The position numbers and the translations under genes were made by a program. A stretch of DNA of 64,000 bases, from assembly GCA_945952415.1 (NCBI GenBank), contig CAMFIF010000001.1:1-64000 (forward strand), read 5' to 3'. Of the stretch, positions 25,055 to 34,935 are shown in pieces (position 1 is the stretch's first letter; each line of letters opens with the position of its first letter). The notes beneath the pieces were generated by a model that saw only the letters and a program-made list of their open reading frames with translations, was not told the DNA's origin and made no database searches. The stretch comes from an uncultured Rhizobium sp. Its GTDB lineage: Bacteria > Pseudomonadota > Alphaproteobacteria > Rhizobiales > Rhizobiaceae.

Positions 25055-25840
25055 ATGGCTTTTGTGACCCTGAACGGACTGACCGTCCATTACGAACTGA
25101 TCGGCAATCCGAAGGCGAAGAAGCTGATCGTCTTCTCCAATGCCCTCGGCACGGATTTCCGCATCTGGCTGCCGATCTTCGACGAGCTGCCGGACGAGGT
25201 CTCGATCCTGCTCTACGACATGCGCGGCCACGGCCTAACATCCGATCCCGGCACGGCCTTCACCATCGCGGATCTTGCCGACGACCTGATTGCGCTCGTC
25301 GAGCACCTGAAACTTCGCCAGCCGATCTTCTGCGGCCTCTCCGTCGGCGGGCTCGTGGTGCAGGCGCTTGCCGTCAAGCGCCCCGATCTCGTGAGGAAGC
25401 TCATCGTTGCCCATTCGGCTGCGAAGCTCGGCGATGCCGAAACCTGGAACGCCCGCATCGAGGCGATCCGCAAGGGCGGCCTTGCCGCCATCTCCGAAGC
25501 CACCATGCAGCGCTGGTTCACGCCCGATTTTCACCGGGAACGCAGCGCGGAAGTAGCCGGCTATCGAACCATGCTGGAGCGCCAGTCCGTGGATGCCTAT
25601 ATCCGCACCGCGGAAGCGATCCGCGACGCGGATTACCGCGGGCAGGTGAAGGACCTGAAGCTCGCCACCCTCTTCCTCGCTGGCGATCAGGATGGCTCCG
25701 TTGCCGCGCAGGTGGTGGAAGACACGGCCGATCTCGTGGAAAATTCCGCCTATGAGGTGCTGGAAAATGCCGGGCACATCTCCCCGGTCGAACAGCCCGA
25801 ACAGCTCGCGGCCCTGATTTCGGATTTCATCCGGAACTGA
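25055..25840 (+). CDS. pcaD: 3-oxoadipate enol-lactonase
   Basis: Alpha/beta-hydrolase of 261 residues. The ATG at 25055 follows AAAGGAG. It resembles PcaD, which hydrolyses 3-oxoadipate enol-lactone in the protocatechuate branch of the beta-ketoadipate pathway. Seen: the oxyanion/strand segment IVFSNALGTDFRIW, YDMRGHGLTSDPG, the nucleophile elbow GLSVGG, an acid in LAGDQDGSV and the catalytic histidine in NAGHISPVEQPEQ. No other pca genes lie nearby, so it is separate from a pca operon; a different lactone or ester substrate remains possible. Confidence 0.82.
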   Translation: MAFVTLNGLTVHYELIGNPKAKKLIVFSNALGTDFRIWLPIFDELPDEVSILLYDMRGHGLTSDPGTAFTIADLADDLIALVEHLKLRQPIFCGLSVGGLVVQALAVKRPDLVRKLIVAHSAAKLGDAETWNARIEAIRKGGLAAISEATMQRWFTPDFHRERSAEVAGYRTMLERQSVDAYIRTAEAIRDADYRGQVKDLKLATLFLAGDQDGSVAAQVVEDTADLVENSAYEVLENAGHISPVEQPEQLAALISDFIRN

Positions 25841-25862
25841 GCGGTGGAGGGGGCGGCGGGCC

Positions 25863-25930
25863 TTACAGCGCGGCGCGTTCGTTTGAACGCGCGAATGATG
25901 CTGTAACACTTTGAAATGATGCATGTTCGT
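25863..25930. repeat. Nested palindromic intergenic repeat
   Basis: TTACAGC (25863-25869) pairs with GCTGTAA (25900-25906), enclosing a second hairpin, GCGCGTTC (25873-25880) with GAACGCGC (25885-25892). The tail ACACTTTGAAATGATGCATG is a sequence I associate with repeated intergenic elements in Rhizobium and Agrobacterium genomes. It lies between the convergent pcaD and phnN genes and may also serve as a terminator. Confidence 0.5.
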
Positions 25931-25965
25931 TCCGCGCCATCGGTCCCGATTGCGCGCGACATGCA

Positions 25966-26646
25966 TTAGTCCGCCGCGCCGGGCACACGGAAGCGGGCCT
26001 TTATCTCGGCCATCCTTTCGTCGCTTGCAAAGTCGCGGCGATCGGCTTCCTCGATGCCGGCATCGGTGTCGAGGCCCTGGAAAAAGCCGATGATCGCCTT
26101 CTCGGCCTCCTCGAGACTGCCTGAATTGTCGATCGTCTCCACGTCGAAATCGCCGGTGACTTCGAGGCTGGAGCGGTCGAGGCGGCGGAGGATTTCATCG
26201 CGGCTTTCGCGGCCGCGGGCGGCAAGCCGCTCCGCAAGCACCTCCGGCCGGGCCGTGATGTTCAGCACCTTGAGGCGCGGAAAGGCGGCGGCGAAATGCG
26301 GCAGCGCCGAGCGCGAACCGTTGGCGATCACCAGCGCCCCCTCATCGACGCTTGCGCGCGCCGCGGCGGGGATGCCGTAGAAAAGGCCATGCGCCTGCCA
26401 GTGGCAGGCAAAGGCGCCGCTGTCCCTCAGCCGCGCGAATTCCTCTTCGGTGGCGGGCAGGTGGTCCTCGCCGCCCGCTTCCGCCGGCCGGGTGATCACC
26501 CGGCGGACGATCCGGATCAGGTCCGAACCCTCGAAATGGCGGCGCACCGCATCGATCAGCGTGTCCTTGCCGGCCCCGCTCGGGCCGACGACGGCAACCA
26601 GCATCCCGCGCGAGGGCAGGGAGACGGCGGGCGAAGGCGCATCCAT
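25966..26646 (-). CDS. phnN: Ribose 1,5-bisphosphate phosphokinase
   Basis: 226-residue P-loop kinase that phosphorylates ribose 1,5-bisphosphate to PRPP, the last step in recycling the C-P lyase sugar product. The P-loop is GPSGAGKDT at about residues 21-29, followed by RRVITRPAEAGGEDH, the guanylate-kinase-like segment. The C-terminus is longer than in E. coli PhnN (about 185 residues), with a charged tail. Its ATG shares one base with the phnM stop (TGATG), so the pair is translationally coupled. Confidence 0.9.
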   Translation of the reverse strand: MDAPSPAVSLPSRGMLVAVVGPSGAGKDTLIDAVRRHFEGSDLIRIVRRVITRPAEAGGEDHLPATEEEFARLRDSGAFACHWQAHGLFYGIPAAARASVDEGALVIANGSRSALPHFAAAFPRLKVLNITARPEVLAERLAARGRESRDEILRRLDRSSLEVTGDFDVETIDNSGSLEEAEKAIIGFFQGLDTDAGIEEADRRDFASDERMAEIKARFRVPGAAD

Positions 26647-27785
26647 CAGGCGACCCTCTTGCCCTGCCGCCAGACCGAGCGCACGACGGGCACGTCCTCA
26701 CGCCGCTCCACGCGGACGAGATCGGCGCGAAGCCCCGTCGCGATCCGGCCGCGATCGTCGAGATGGGCGGTGCGGGCAGGCGTGGCGGAAACCAGCGATA
26801 TCGCCTTCGGCAGATCCATGCCCTCGACCGTATCGGCAAGGATGAAGGGCGCATGCAGCAGGCTGAGCGGCACGTAATCGGACGAGAGCACGTCAAGCAG
26901 GCCAAGGGCTGCGAGGTCGGTCGCGGCGATGTTGCCGGAATGGGAGCCGCCGCGCACCACGTTCGGGGCGCCCATCAGCACGCTCATGCCCGCCTCGTGC
27001 GAGGCGCGGGCAGCCTCGATGCTGGTCGGGAATTCGGCAAGCCGGGTGCCGTAGGAAACCGCCTCTTCCACATGGTCGAGCGTCGCGTCGTCGTGGCTGG
27101 CAAGGGCAATGCCGCGCTCGCGGCAGAAGGCGGCCAGGGCCTCGCGATGCGGCCGGGCGAAGCGGTCCGAGGCCTCCAGCCTGCGCTTCACATAGTCGGC
27201 AAAGGCCTCGTCCGAGAGGCCCTTCGAGGTCTTGTAGTAGAAGATGTACTGATCCATCGTCTGGAACTGCCGCTGGCCGGGCGCATGGTCCATCAGCGAG
27301 ACGAGCCGGACATTGGGGTCGCTGGCGAAATCCTCCACATGCTCGAGCACGTCGGCGGTCGAAACCTCGCAGCGCAGATGCAGCAGGTGGTCGGCGCGCA
27401 GGCGCCCCTCGGCGGATGCCTTCTGGATCGCATCGGCCATCTCTCGCATCTCACCCTTCCGGAAGCCGGAATCGAGTTCCGCCCCCATGCGCAGGCAGTC
27501 GAAGACGGTGGTGATGCCTGACGAGGCCACCTGCGCATCATGCGCTTGAATGGCGGCCGTCTTGTTCCAGCGCAGGCCGGCGCGGGGCGCGTAGTGGATT
27601 TCGAGATGGTCCGTATGAAGCTCGACGAGGCCGGGAATGAGATAATCCCCCTCCATGTCCTCGCCGGCAGCGGCGGTTCCCTCGGCAATGTCCGCAATCA
27701 CGCCATCGCGGATCAGCACCGATCCGGAGAGGATGTCATCCTCCAGCACGATGCGGGCATTCTTCAAAACGGTTTCATGGGCCAT
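26646..27785 (-). CDS. phnM: Alpha-D-ribose 1-methylphosphonate 5-triphosphate diphosphatase
   Basis: Amidohydrolase of 379 residues from the ATG at 27785 (MAHETVLKNARIVL). It removes pyrophosphate from the product of PhnIGHL in the C-P lyase pathway. Metal-binding residues are seen in VELHTDHLEIH near residue 60 and SHDDATLDHVEEA near residue 235. The conserved segment GAPNVVRGGSHSGN and the terminal GLRADLVRVER are typical of PhnM. It is preceded by DUF1045, 16 bp upstream, and followed by the coupled phnN. The C-P lyase core genes are not in this window. Confidence 0.93.
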   Translation of the reverse strand: MAHETVLKNARIVLEDDILSGSVLIRDGVIADIAEGTAAAGEDMEGDYLIPGLVELHTDHLEIHYAPRAGLRWNKTAAIQAHDAQVASSGITTVFDCLRMGAELDSGFRKGEMREMADAIQKASAEGRLRADHLLHLRCEVSTADVLEHVEDFASDPNVRLVSLMDHAPGQRQFQTMDQYIFYYKTSKGLSDEAFADYVKRRLEASDRFARPHREALAAFCRERGIALASHDDATLDHVEEAVSYGTRLAEFPTSIEAARASHEAGMSVLMGAPNVVRGGSHSGNIAATDLAALGLLDVLSSDYVPLSLLHAPFILADTVEGMDLPKAISLVSATPARTAHLDDRGRIATGLRADLVRVERREDVPVVRSVWRQGKRVA

Positions 27786-27801
27786 GGATATCGACTCTGT
27801 C

Positions 27802-28485
27802 TTACTGGAGGGCGTGAAGGGCGCGGACGGTGAAGTCGGCCCCGCTTGCGGGCTCCTCGAAAAGGGCAAGATGGGAAATGGACAGCGGCTTTCCGATAAA
27901 GCCGCCGAAATGGCGCTCTAGCGCCCGGTAGACGTCTTCCTGCCGCTCCACGGGAACGGGGCCTGTCAGGCTCATGTGGAACTGGAACTGGTCGAAGACA
28001 TAAGGATAGCCCCACTGGTCCAGCAGTTCCCGCTCGCGGGGCGAAAGCCTTTCCGGCCGCCGCCTGGCATAATCGGCTTCCGAAAGCGGGGCACGGAAGG
28101 GCTCGAATTCGGTGACGACATCGCCGGCAAAGCGGGCAAGCGCCGCGCTCGGCTCGTCCTCGATCAGCGCGAAGAAGGGGCCGATGGCGGCAAGGGCAAG
28201 CGTGATCTCGAAGCGCTGCCTCCTCTCGGCAAAGGCCCGGACGGCGCTCTGGAGCCCGGCCTCCGTCTTGCCTTCGGCCAGACGGAAGGGCGCCTTGATT
28301 GTCGCATGAAAGCCGTAGCGGCGCGGATCGGCCGTGATCGTCTTCCAGAAATCCGCGTCGAGCCCGGTGGCCTCCGGCGGTTGCAGCGCGGCGGTACCGC
28401 CAAAGGCATCCCGCCCCAGCCAGGAAACGGCAGCACGCGTCAGCGCATGATCGGCGGGAGGAGCGACATAGAGGGCGTAACGCAA
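27802..28485 (-). CDS. DUF1045 protein, 2H-phosphodiesterase-like, phosphonate cluster
   Basis: 227-residue cytoplasmic protein with the two HxT/S motifs of the 2H phosphoesterase superfamily: FHATIKAPF near residue 60 and FQFHMSLTG near residue 170. DUF1045 proteins are usually encoded in phn operons of alphaproteobacteria and are thought to act on a cyclic phosphate intermediate in phosphonate degradation, in place of PhnP; that role is inference. It sits directly upstream of phnM on the same strand. No phosphate-starvation (Pho) box was confidently identified in the 190 bp upstream. Confidence 0.85.
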   Translation of the reverse strand: MRYALYVAPPADHALTRAAVSWLGRDAFGGTAALQPPEATGLDADFWKTITADPRRYGFHATIKAPFRLAEGKTEAGLQSAVRAFAERRQRFEITLALAAIGPFFALIEDEPSAALARFAGDVVTEFEPFRAPLSEADYARRRPERLSPRERELLDQWGYPYVFDQFQFHMSLTGPVPVERQEDVYRALERHFGGFIGKPLSISHLALFEEPASGADFTVRALHALQ

Positions 28486-28615
28486 GGTGGTCTTCCTGAA
28501 GAAAACGAATGGCCTGGCAAGGGCAGCGACTCATGGGTTCGGGCGAACCGTAGCACCCTTTGCCGCAACTCGATGACAGTTTGATAAAAGAAAAGGGACG
28601 GAAATTTGAGGTATG

Positions 28616-28645
28616 AAAAAGCGCGTCCGGTCAGCCCGGACGCGC
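28616..28645 (-). terminator. Rho-independent terminator of gpmA
   Basis: A perfect 10-bp stem, GCGCGTCCGG (28621-28630) with CCGGACGCGC (28636-28645), has a 5-nt loop. On the minus strand it is followed by TTTTT (28616-28620). It lies 28 bp after the gpmA stop. Confidence 0.85.
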
Positions 28646-28672
28646 CCTGATGTCTTCACCGAAGGGGATGTC

Positions 28673-29308
28673 TCAGTGCGCGCCGGACATGTCGCCGAGC
28701 ACTTCCTTGGAAGCGACGGTGGAATCGGCATTGAGCTTGTAGACCATCGGCACGCCCGTCGCGAGGTTGACGGAGAGGATCTGCTCCCGGTCGAGCCGGT
28801 CGAGCACCATCAGCAGCGAACGCAGCGAATTGCCGTGGGCGGCAACCAGAACCTTCTCGCCGCGCAGCACGCGGGGCAGGATCTCGGTCATGTAATAGGG
28901 CCAGACGCGGGCGCCCGTGTCCTTCAGGCTTTCGCCGCCGGGCGGCGGCACGTCATAGGAGCGGCGCCAGATATGCACCTGCTCCTCGCCCCACTTGGCG
29001 CGGGCATCGTCCTTGTTCAGGCCGGAGAGATCGCCATAGTCGCGCTCGTTGAGCGCCTCGTTGCGGATCGTCTCGAGGTTCGGCTGGCCGATATTGTCGA
29101 GCACGATCTGGCAGGTTTTTTGCGCACGGGAGAGTGTCGACGTGAAGGCGATGTCGAACTTGATGCCGTAATCGGCGAGCGCCTTGCCGCCGGCATTGGC
29201 CTCCTGAACGCCGAGCGGCGTCAGGTCCGGGTCACGCCAGCCGGTGAAGAGGTTTTTGAGATTCCATTCGCTCTGCCCGTGGCGGACGAGAACCAGAGTA
29301 CCGCTCAT
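28673..29308 (-). CDS. gpmA: 2,3-bisphosphoglycerate-dependent phosphoglycerate mutase
   Basis: 211-residue glycolytic enzyme interconverting 2- and 3-phosphoglycerate. The phosphohistidine motif [10 protein letters not shown] is at residues 7-16. Also seen are [14 protein letters not shown], which contains the second active-site residues, and the second catalytic histidine in [13 protein letters not shown]. The length is about 30 residues shorter than E. coli GpmA, as is usual in Rhizobiales. It follows dapB by 24 bp on the same strand and ends at a strong terminator, so it is likely the last gene of an exporter-dapB-gpmA operon. Confidence 0.95.
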   Translation of the reverse strand: MSGTLVLVRHGQSEWNLKNLFTGWRDPDLTPLGVQEANAGGKALADYGIKFDIAFTSTLSRAQKTCQIVLDNIGQPNLETIRNEALNERDYGDLSGLNKDDARAKWGEEQVHIWRRSYDVPPPGGESLKDTGARVWPYYMTEILPRVLRGEKVLVAAHGNSLRSLLMVLDRLDREQILSVNLATGVPMVYKLNADSTVASKEVLGDMSGAH

Positions 29309-29332
29309 TCGAAAGTCTCCCTGAACTGATGA

Positions 29333-30160
29333 TCAAGAGTTGGAAAGCCCGAGCACGTCGAGCATGGAATAGTAGCCCGGCTTGCGGTCCATGCCCCAGA
29401 GGGCTGCCGTTACCGCGCCGCGCGCGAAGATCGAGCGGTCGCCGGCGCTGTGGGACATGGTGACCATCTCGCCTTCGCCGGCGAAATAGACGGTGTGCTC
29501 GCCGATGACCGAGCCGCCGCGCAGCGTCGCAAAGCCTATGGTGCCGGAGCCGCGCGGCCCCGTATGGCCGTCGCGCACGCGGACCGAATGGGTGGCAAGA
29601 TCGATCTTGCGGCCACGGGCAGCCGCCTGCCCAAGCAGCAGCGCGGTGCCGGAGGGCGCATCCACCTTGTGGCGGTGGTGCATCTCCAGCACGTCGATGT
29701 CCCAGTCGCGGGCGGGGAGGGCGGCCGCGGCCTGCTCGACCAGCACCGAAAGCAGGTTGACGCCCAGGCTCATGTTGCCGGACTTGACGATCCGGGCATG
29801 GCGGCCGGCCGCGCGGAATTTCTCCTCGTCGTCAGACGAACAGCCGGTGGTGCCGATCACATGGACGATGCGGGCCTGCGCCGCGAGCCCGGCAAAGGTC
29901 ACGCTTGCCGCGGGCGAGGTGAAATCCACCACGCCATCCGCATGCACGAAGGCTTCGAGCGGCTCGTCGCCGATGATCACGCCATTGGCGCCGAGGCCGG
30001 CGATCTCGCCCGCATCCTTGCCGATGAAGGGCGAACCCGGCCGCTCGATCGCCGCATGCAGCACGGCGCCCGGCATGGCGTTGATCATGCGGATCAGCGT
30101 CTGGCCCATGCGGCCTGCAGCACCCGTCACGACAAGCTTCATGTCCCGTTCCATGCTCAT
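29333..30160 (-). CDS. dapB: 4-hydroxy-tetrahydrodipicolinate reductase
   Basis: NAD(P)H-dependent reductase of lysine and meso-diaminopimelate synthesis, 275 residues. The nucleotide-binding motif [11 protein letters not shown] begins at about residue 10. The DapB signature [15 protein letters not shown] is intact, with the expected H and K residues. The ATG at 30160 overlaps the stop of the upstream ABC transporter as ATGA and has GAGGGAGC just before it, which favours this start over the internal methionines at positions 3 and 7. Confidence 0.95.
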   Translation of the reverse strand: MSMERDMKLVVTGAAGRMGQTLIRMINAMPGAVLHAAIERPGSPFIGKDAGEIAGLGANGVIIGDEPLEAFVHADGVVDFTSPAASVTFAGLAAQARIVHVIGTTGCSSDDEEKFRAAGRHARIVKSGNMSLGVNLLSVLVEQAAAALPARDWDIDVLEMHHRHKVDAPSGTALLLGQAAARGRKIDLATHSVRVRDGHTGPRGSGTIGFATLRGGSVIGEHTVYFAGEGEMVTMSHSAGDRSIFARGAVTAALWGMDRKPGYYSMLDVLGLSNS

Positions 30161-31971
30161 GCTCCCTCGGTCTCGGTATCGTTCACCAGCCCGCCTTCCG
30201 GCGCCTGGAGGCTGTGCAGCCTTGCATAAAGCCCGTTCGGCTTCTTCGAAAGGCTTTCATGCGTGCCTTCCTCCATCACCCGGCCTTCCTGCATGGCGAC
30301 GATCTTGTCCGCATTGATGACGGTCGAGAGGCGATGGGCGATGACGACGACGGTGCGGTGCTTCATCGCCTCTTCGAGTGCCTTCTGCACGGCCGCCTCG
30401 GAGGCAGTGTCGAGCGCGGATGTCGCCTCGTCGAGAAGCAGGATCGGCGCGTTGCGCACCAGCGCGCGGGCGATCGAAAGCCTCTGGCGCTGGCCGCCGG
30501 ACAGAGTCACGCCGTTTTCGCCGACGGGCGTGTCATAGCCCTGCGGCTGGGCGAGGATGAAATCATGGGCATAGGCGAGGCGTGCGGCCTCTTCCACCTC
30601 CGCATCGCTCGCCTCCGGGCGGCCATAACGGATATTGTCGCGGATCGTGCCTTCGAAGAGGTAAGGCTGCTGCGAGACATAGGCGATGTGGCGGCGCAAC
30701 GAGGCCTTGGTGACGGTCGCGATATCCTGCCCGTCGATCAGGATCTGGCCCTCGGAGGGATCGTAGAAACGGGGAATGAGGGCAATGATCGTCGATTTGC
30801 CCGCGCCGGAGGGGCCGACGAGCGCGGTCGTCTTGCCACCTTCGGCCACGAGGTTCACCTCGCGCAGCACCGGATCGCTGCCGGGATAGGAGAAACTGAC
30901 GCCGCGAAACTCGATGCGGGCCTCGGAGATCTTCAGCTCCGTTGCGCCCGGCTTGTCCTGCTGCTGCACGCGCATGTCGAGAAGCTCGTAGATCATCCGG
31001 GCATTCACCACCGCGCGTTCGAGCTGCGATTGCAGGCGGGCCAGCCGGCGGGCCGGGTCATAGGCCATAAGAAGCGCCGTCACGAAGGAGAAGAAGGCGC
31101 CCGGCGGCACATGGCCGTAGATCGACTGGTAGGCCGCATAGGCGAGCACACCCGAGATGACGAGGCCGGCAAAGCCTTCGGTCAGCGGCGCGGTGCGTTC
31201 GGAGAGCCGGGCAATCCGGTTCGCACGGCTTTCGGCCTCGCCGATCACCCGGTTCAGCCGGTTGCCGAGCTCCTGTTCCATGGTGAAGGCCTTGACGATG
31301 GCGATCCCCTGAACGGTCTCCTGCATGGCGCCGAGCACATGGCTGTTGAGCTCGATGGATTCGCGGGTGGCGGTGCGCAGCCGGTCGCCGACATAGCGGA
31401 TCGCGAAGATCAGCGGCGGCGCGGTGACGAAGATGATGACCGTCAGCATCGGGTCCTTGGTCACCATCACGCCGAGAAGGGCAACGAGCGTCAGCACGTC
31501 GCGGGCAAGCGAGGTGACGGTCATGTTCAGCACGTCGCGGATGCCGGTGACGTTCTGGTTGATCTGGGCCGCAAGGTGGGACGAGCGCGAGGCATTGTAG
31601 AAGCCGACCGAAAGCTTCATCAGCTTTTCATAGATGCGGCGCTGGTAGCTCGCGACGATGTTGTTGCCGATCTTCGACAGCGTCACCGACTGGCCGTAGG
31701 TGGCAAGACCGCGCATGAGGAAGGCAACGAAGATCGAGCCGCAGATCAGCCAGACCTTGCTGGGGTCCGGATGCACGAAGGCAGTGGAAATCACCGATTC
31801 CATGATCCAGGCCACGAAGGCCGTGGTCAGCGCCATCAGCACCAGGCAGGAAATGGCAAAGACATAGCCCCGGAAATGTTCCTTGCCGTTCTCCATGAAG
31901 ATCCGGCGCATCACTTCCCGGTTGGTGGCCGTGCTGACGGCGGGCCGTTCCTGGTCCATTCTGTCGCTCAA
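30157..31971 (-). CDS. MsbA-like ABC exporter (fused membrane and ATPase domains)
   Basis: 604-residue half-transporter working as a dimer in the inner membrane. Residues about 30-330 form a six-helix type I exporter domain. The ATPase domain has Walker [10 protein letters not shown], signature LSGGQRQ, Walker [13 protein letters not shown] and the switch histidine in VIAHRLSTV. It resembles lipid A/multidrug flippases of the MsbA type; sequence does not show the substrate. The N-terminus has few features and begins [10 protein letters not shown]. It is translationally coupled to dapB. Upstream, 122 bp separate it from glk. Confidence 0.88.
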   Translation of the reverse strand: MSDRMDQERPAVSTATNREVMRRIFMENGKEHFRGYVFAISCLVLMALTTAFVAWIMESVISTAFVHPDPSKVWLICGSIFVAFLMRGLATYGQSVTLSKIGNNIVASYQRRIYEKLMKLSVGFYNASRSSHLAAQINQNVTGIRDVLNMTVTSLARDVLTLVALLGVMVTKDPMLTVIIFVTAPPLIFAIRYVGDRLRTATRESIELNSHVLGAMQETVQGIAIVKAFTMEQELGNRLNRVIGEAESRANRIARLSERTAPLTEGFAGLVISGVLAYAAYQSIYGHVPPGAFFSFVTALLMAYDPARRLARLQSQLERAVVNARMIYELLDMRVQQQDKPGATELKISEARIEFRGVSFSYPGSDPVLREVNLVAEGGKTTALVGPSGAGKSTIIALIPRFYDPSEGQILIDGQDIATVTKASLRRHIAYVSQQPYLFEGTIRDNIRYGRPEASDAEVEEAARLAYAHDFILAQPQGYDTPVGENGVTLSGGQRQRLSIARALVRNAPILLLDEATSALDTASEAAVQKALEEAMKHRTVVVIAHRLSTVINADKIVAMQEGRVMEEGTHESLSKKPNGLYARLHSLQAPEGGLVNDTETEGA

Positions 31972-32093
31972 CGGGCTACGAGCCTTCCCTTTTTCGCGTT
32001 TCAGCCACGGGCGGCGAGCCCGTTACCCGGGCTCTATACCTTGATCCCCCCGTCCTCAAGGGAAAATCGGACGGGGCCTGTCATCAAATCGGT

Positions 32094-33119
32094 TCAGCCT
32101 TTCCAGCGTCTTCCCTCGGTTCCCAGTCCGAAACGGCTGGGCGTGCGGGCATAGGAGGCAAGGCCGGCAAGCGCGGCCATGGGATGGGTCACGACATAGG
32201 TGGGAATGGTCGCCATCATGGCCGAATGGGGCGCCTTGTCCTCGAAGGCGGCCCGGAATTCCGGCCGGCGCAGCGCCGGCAGGATCTTCTGGGAAATGCC
32301 GCCGGCGAGATAGACGCCGCCGCGCGCCATGAAGATCAGCGCCACGTCGCCCGCAACGCGGCCGAGATAGGTGGCAAAGAGCGAAAGCGTTTCCTCCGCC
32401 AGCGCATCCTTGCCCTGCAGCCCCGCTGTGGAAATGGCGGCCGGATCGGTGAAAAGCTGCGGCTTTCCATCCGCCTTGCACAGCGCCTGGTAGATGTTGA
32501 CCATGCCGCGCCCGCAGAGCAGCTGCTCGGCGGAAATGCGACCCTCGATCGGCTCCAGATGCGGGAAGATCGCGCGGTCCCGGTCGGTGCGCGGGCCGAC
32601 ATCGATATGGCCGCCTTCGCCGGGCACCGGTATCCAGGTATGTTCGGCATGGATGAGCCCCGCGACGCCGAGGCCCGTCCCCGGTCCGAGAACCACGCGC
32701 GATGCCGTCATGCCATCGGTGCTGGTGCCGATGGGCTCGCGATGCTCATCCGACAGCGAGGCGATGGCGAGCGCCTGTGCCTCGAAATCATTGACGATCA
32801 GGATCTCTTCAAGGCCGAGGCCCTTGATCATCGCCTTCGGGCGCACCACCCAGGGGCAGTTCGTCAGCGGAATTTCCTCGCCGCTGATCGGACCCGCGAT
32901 GGCCAGAATGGCAGCCCGCGGCTGCAGCGAGGTCTTGTCCAGAACCCCTGCCTGGATCGCCTCGTCGATGGTGGCAAAATCCGCCGTCTGGATGATCGGG
33001 AATTCCTTTGGTTCCGCATAGACATCGACCAGAATCGAGAACCGGGCATTGGTGCCGCCGATATCGCCGATCAGGATCGGAAAGGGCAGGGGGTGGCTGT
33101 AATGGGGATTCCTGGGCAT
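32094..33119 (-). CDS. glk: Glucokinase
   Basis: 341-residue ATP-dependent glucokinase of the Glk (ROK-distant) family. The phosphate-1 motif [14 protein letters not shown] lies near residue 18, [13 protein letters not shown] near residue 110, and the conserved [12 protein letters not shown] near residue 145. The segment [13 protein letters not shown] binds sugar. It feeds glucose into the Entner-Doudoroff pathway used by rhizobia. mgsA lies 10 bp upstream on the same strand, so the pair is probably cotranscribed. Confidence 0.93.
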   Translation of the reverse strand: MPRNPHYSHPLPFPILIGDIGGTNARFSILVDVYAEPKEFPIIQTADFATIDEAIQAGVLDKTSLQPRAAILAIAGPISGEEIPLTNCPWVVRPKAMIKGLGLEEILIVNDFEAQALAIASLSDEHREPIGTSTDGMTASRVVLGPGTGLGVAGLIHAEHTWIPVPGEGGHIDVGPRTDRDRAIFPHLEPIEGRISAEQLLCGRGMVNIYQALCKADGKPQLFTDPAAISTAGLQGKDALAEETLSLFATYLGRVAGDVALIFMARGGVYLAGGISQKILPALRRPEFRAAFEDKAPHSAMMATIPTYVVTHPMAALAGLASYARTPSRFGLGTEGRRWKG

Positions 33120-33129
33120 GTCCGGTCCG

Positions 33130-33531
33130 TCAGTTCGTGGGTTCGGTTGCGATGAGGCTGCGCACGAGGATTTCCGCGGTCGCGATATTCAGCGCCATGG
33201 GGATGTCATAGACGGTGGCGAGCCGGGTCAGCGCCTTGACATCGACATCATGGGGCAGGGCGGAGAGCGGGTCCACCAGAAAGATCAGCAGGGAAACATC
33301 CCCCGTGGCGATCAGCGCGCCGATCTGCTGGTCTCCGCCGAGCGGGCCGCTCTTCATTCTCACCACGTCGAGCGAGGGGCAGGCCTCAAGCACGCGTCCG
33401 CCGGTCGTTCCGGTCGCGACGATCGAATGCCGTCGCAGCACGGCCTCGTTGCGGCGGGCGAAAGCCGCCATTTCATCCTTCTTCTGATCATGGGCGATCA
33501 GGGCGATATAGGGTGCCACGGGCATGCGCAA
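33130..33531 (-). CDS. mgsA: Methylglyoxal synthase
   Basis: 133-residue enzyme converting dihydroxyacetone phosphate to methylglyoxal and phosphate. Motifs seen: [13 protein letters not shown] at the N-terminus, the phosphate-binding ATGTTGGRV, the catalytic aspartate segment [12 protein letters not shown] and the histidine in [13 protein letters not shown]. It is shorter than E. coli MgsA at the ends only. The next gene downstream is glk, a plausible pairing because methylglyoxal synthesis relieves sugar-phosphate stress. Confidence 0.93.
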   Translation of the reverse strand: MRMPVAPYIALIAHDQKKDEMAAFARRNEAVLRRHSIVATGTTGGRVLEACPSLDVVRMKSGPLGGDQQIGALIATGDVSLLIFLVDPLSALPHDVDVKALTRLATVYDIPMALNIATAEILVRSLIATEPTN

Positions 33532-33635
33532 TCAGGGGTCCACGGGGTTTAAATCGATTTATTCCTCATACAAACTTCTTCCCCGCTTGAAAAGCGTGAA
33601 AGCGGAAGCGTGAGGCAATAACGCCGCTTCCGGCT

Positions 33636-34721
33636 TCAGGGATGCGGATGGGGATAGGGGCCATAATCCGGCAGCGACGGATAATCGGCTCCCGGAATGA
33701 TGCCTGCGGCCGGCGGCTCTTCCGAAAAGGCGGGTTCCGGCGCTGCCGTTTCGGCAAAGGCGGTCGCTGCCGCCCCGCCATAGGTGGCGGCCGCCATGGA
33801 GGAAACCGCAGGTGCATTCAACACCGCCGCACAGGCCTTCGGCAGTTGCGACAGCATGATCGGTCGCGGCTTCGGGGCGGGCTTGTTGGGGTCGGGCTTG
33901 GTCTGCGCCCAGGGCTCCTTGGTGAACCACCAGGCAAGCTGCTTGCCGCAGCCATCGCCGTCCGGCACGGGGTCCTGCGCCTTGCAGCCGATCGCATCGG
34001 GCGGGCAATGGATGCGGATGTGGAAATGATAGTCGTGACCGTAATAGGGCCTTACCTTGCCAAGGGCGCGGCGGTCGCCCGTCCAGGTATCGCAGAGCTT
34101 TTTCTTGATCGCCGGATTGACGAAGATGCGCTCGACTTCCGGATAGCTTGCAGCCCGCATGATCACCGCCGCATGGGCCGGCGTCCAGACCGAGTTGTCC
34201 ACCGTCAGAAAGGCATTGGGCTTCAGCATGGAGCGGGCGGAAATGTTCTCCCTCTCTGCCGCCGAAAGCGTGCGCGACGGCATCGGCGTCAGCCAGATAT
34301 CCGCATCGAGGCCGATCTGGTGCGAGGCATGCCCGCTCTTCATCGGTCCCCCGCGCGGCTGCGAGATGTCGCCGAGCAGCAGGCCGGGCCAGCCGTCATA
34401 GCGCGCCGCATCCTGCGAAAGCCGCTCGATCAGCCCGATCAGTTGCGGATTGCCCCAGCGCCGGTTGCGCGAAAGCCGCATCGCCTGCCAGGTCGGCCCG
34501 TCGGTCGGGATCGCCACCGCGCCGCTGAGGCAACCCTTGGCATAGAAGCCGTAGGATTGCGGCTGGCCACGATTGGGCAGCTGCACCGCACCGAAGAGCT
34601 CCTTCGCCACGCCATCCGCCCGGGCGGGCAGGCTTTCGGCAAGGGATGCGCTGAGCGCAGCCGCAAAAATCAGGGTTTTAAGACCAAGGCGGGAAAGGCG
34701 GGTCAAGAAACTGGGCGTCAT
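33636..34721 (-). CDS. mepA: Penicillin-insensitive murein endopeptidase
   Basis: 361-residue periplasmic zinc peptidase (M74) that cuts D-Ala-meso-DAP cross-links. A signal peptide ends near residue 35 (LPARADG). Zinc-binding motifs are seen in GGPMKSGHASHQIGLDADIWL-type sequence near residue 130 and in YYGHDYHFHIRIHCP near residue 235. Conserved cysteines (CLSG, CDTW, CPPD, CKAQ, CGKQ) suggest disulfides. The C-terminal 70 residues are proline/alanine-rich and not conserved in the E. coli protein. It is divergent from yejA with a 214-bp gap. Confidence 0.92.
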   Translation of the reverse strand: MTPSFLTRLSRLGLKTLIFAAALSASLAESLPARADGVAKELFGAVQLPNRGQPQSYGFYAKGCLSGAVAIPTDGPTWQAMRLSRNRRWGNPQLIGLIERLSQDAARYDGWPGLLLGDISQPRGGPMKSGHASHQIGLDADIWLTPMPSRTLSAAERENISARSMLKPNAFLTVDNSVWTPAHAAVIMRAASYPEVERIFVNPAIKKKLCDTWTGDRRALGKVRPYYGHDYHFHIRIHCPPDAIGCKAQDPVPDGDGCGKQLAWWFTKEPWAQTKPDPNKPAPKPRPIMLSQLPKACAAVLNAPAVSSMAAATYGGAAATAFAETAAPEPAFSEEPPAAGIIPGADYPSLPDYGPYPHPHP

Positions 34722-34935
34722 CGGTCAGGTCCGGTCGGGCGCGTTGAGGCGCGAATCGCTGCTGCCGAGCCTATCTTCCCGAGAGGAAAGGCAAAAGCAT
34801 GATCGTCGTACCGCACGACGTCCGCAGCAAGGCACCCGACCGTCCTTAAAGCAGGAGCATCGTCCCGGGCTTACCTTTTTGTTCGTGTTCATCTATTTTG
34901 ATAAGCGAAAAAGAATTCAATCGAAGGGGTCATCG

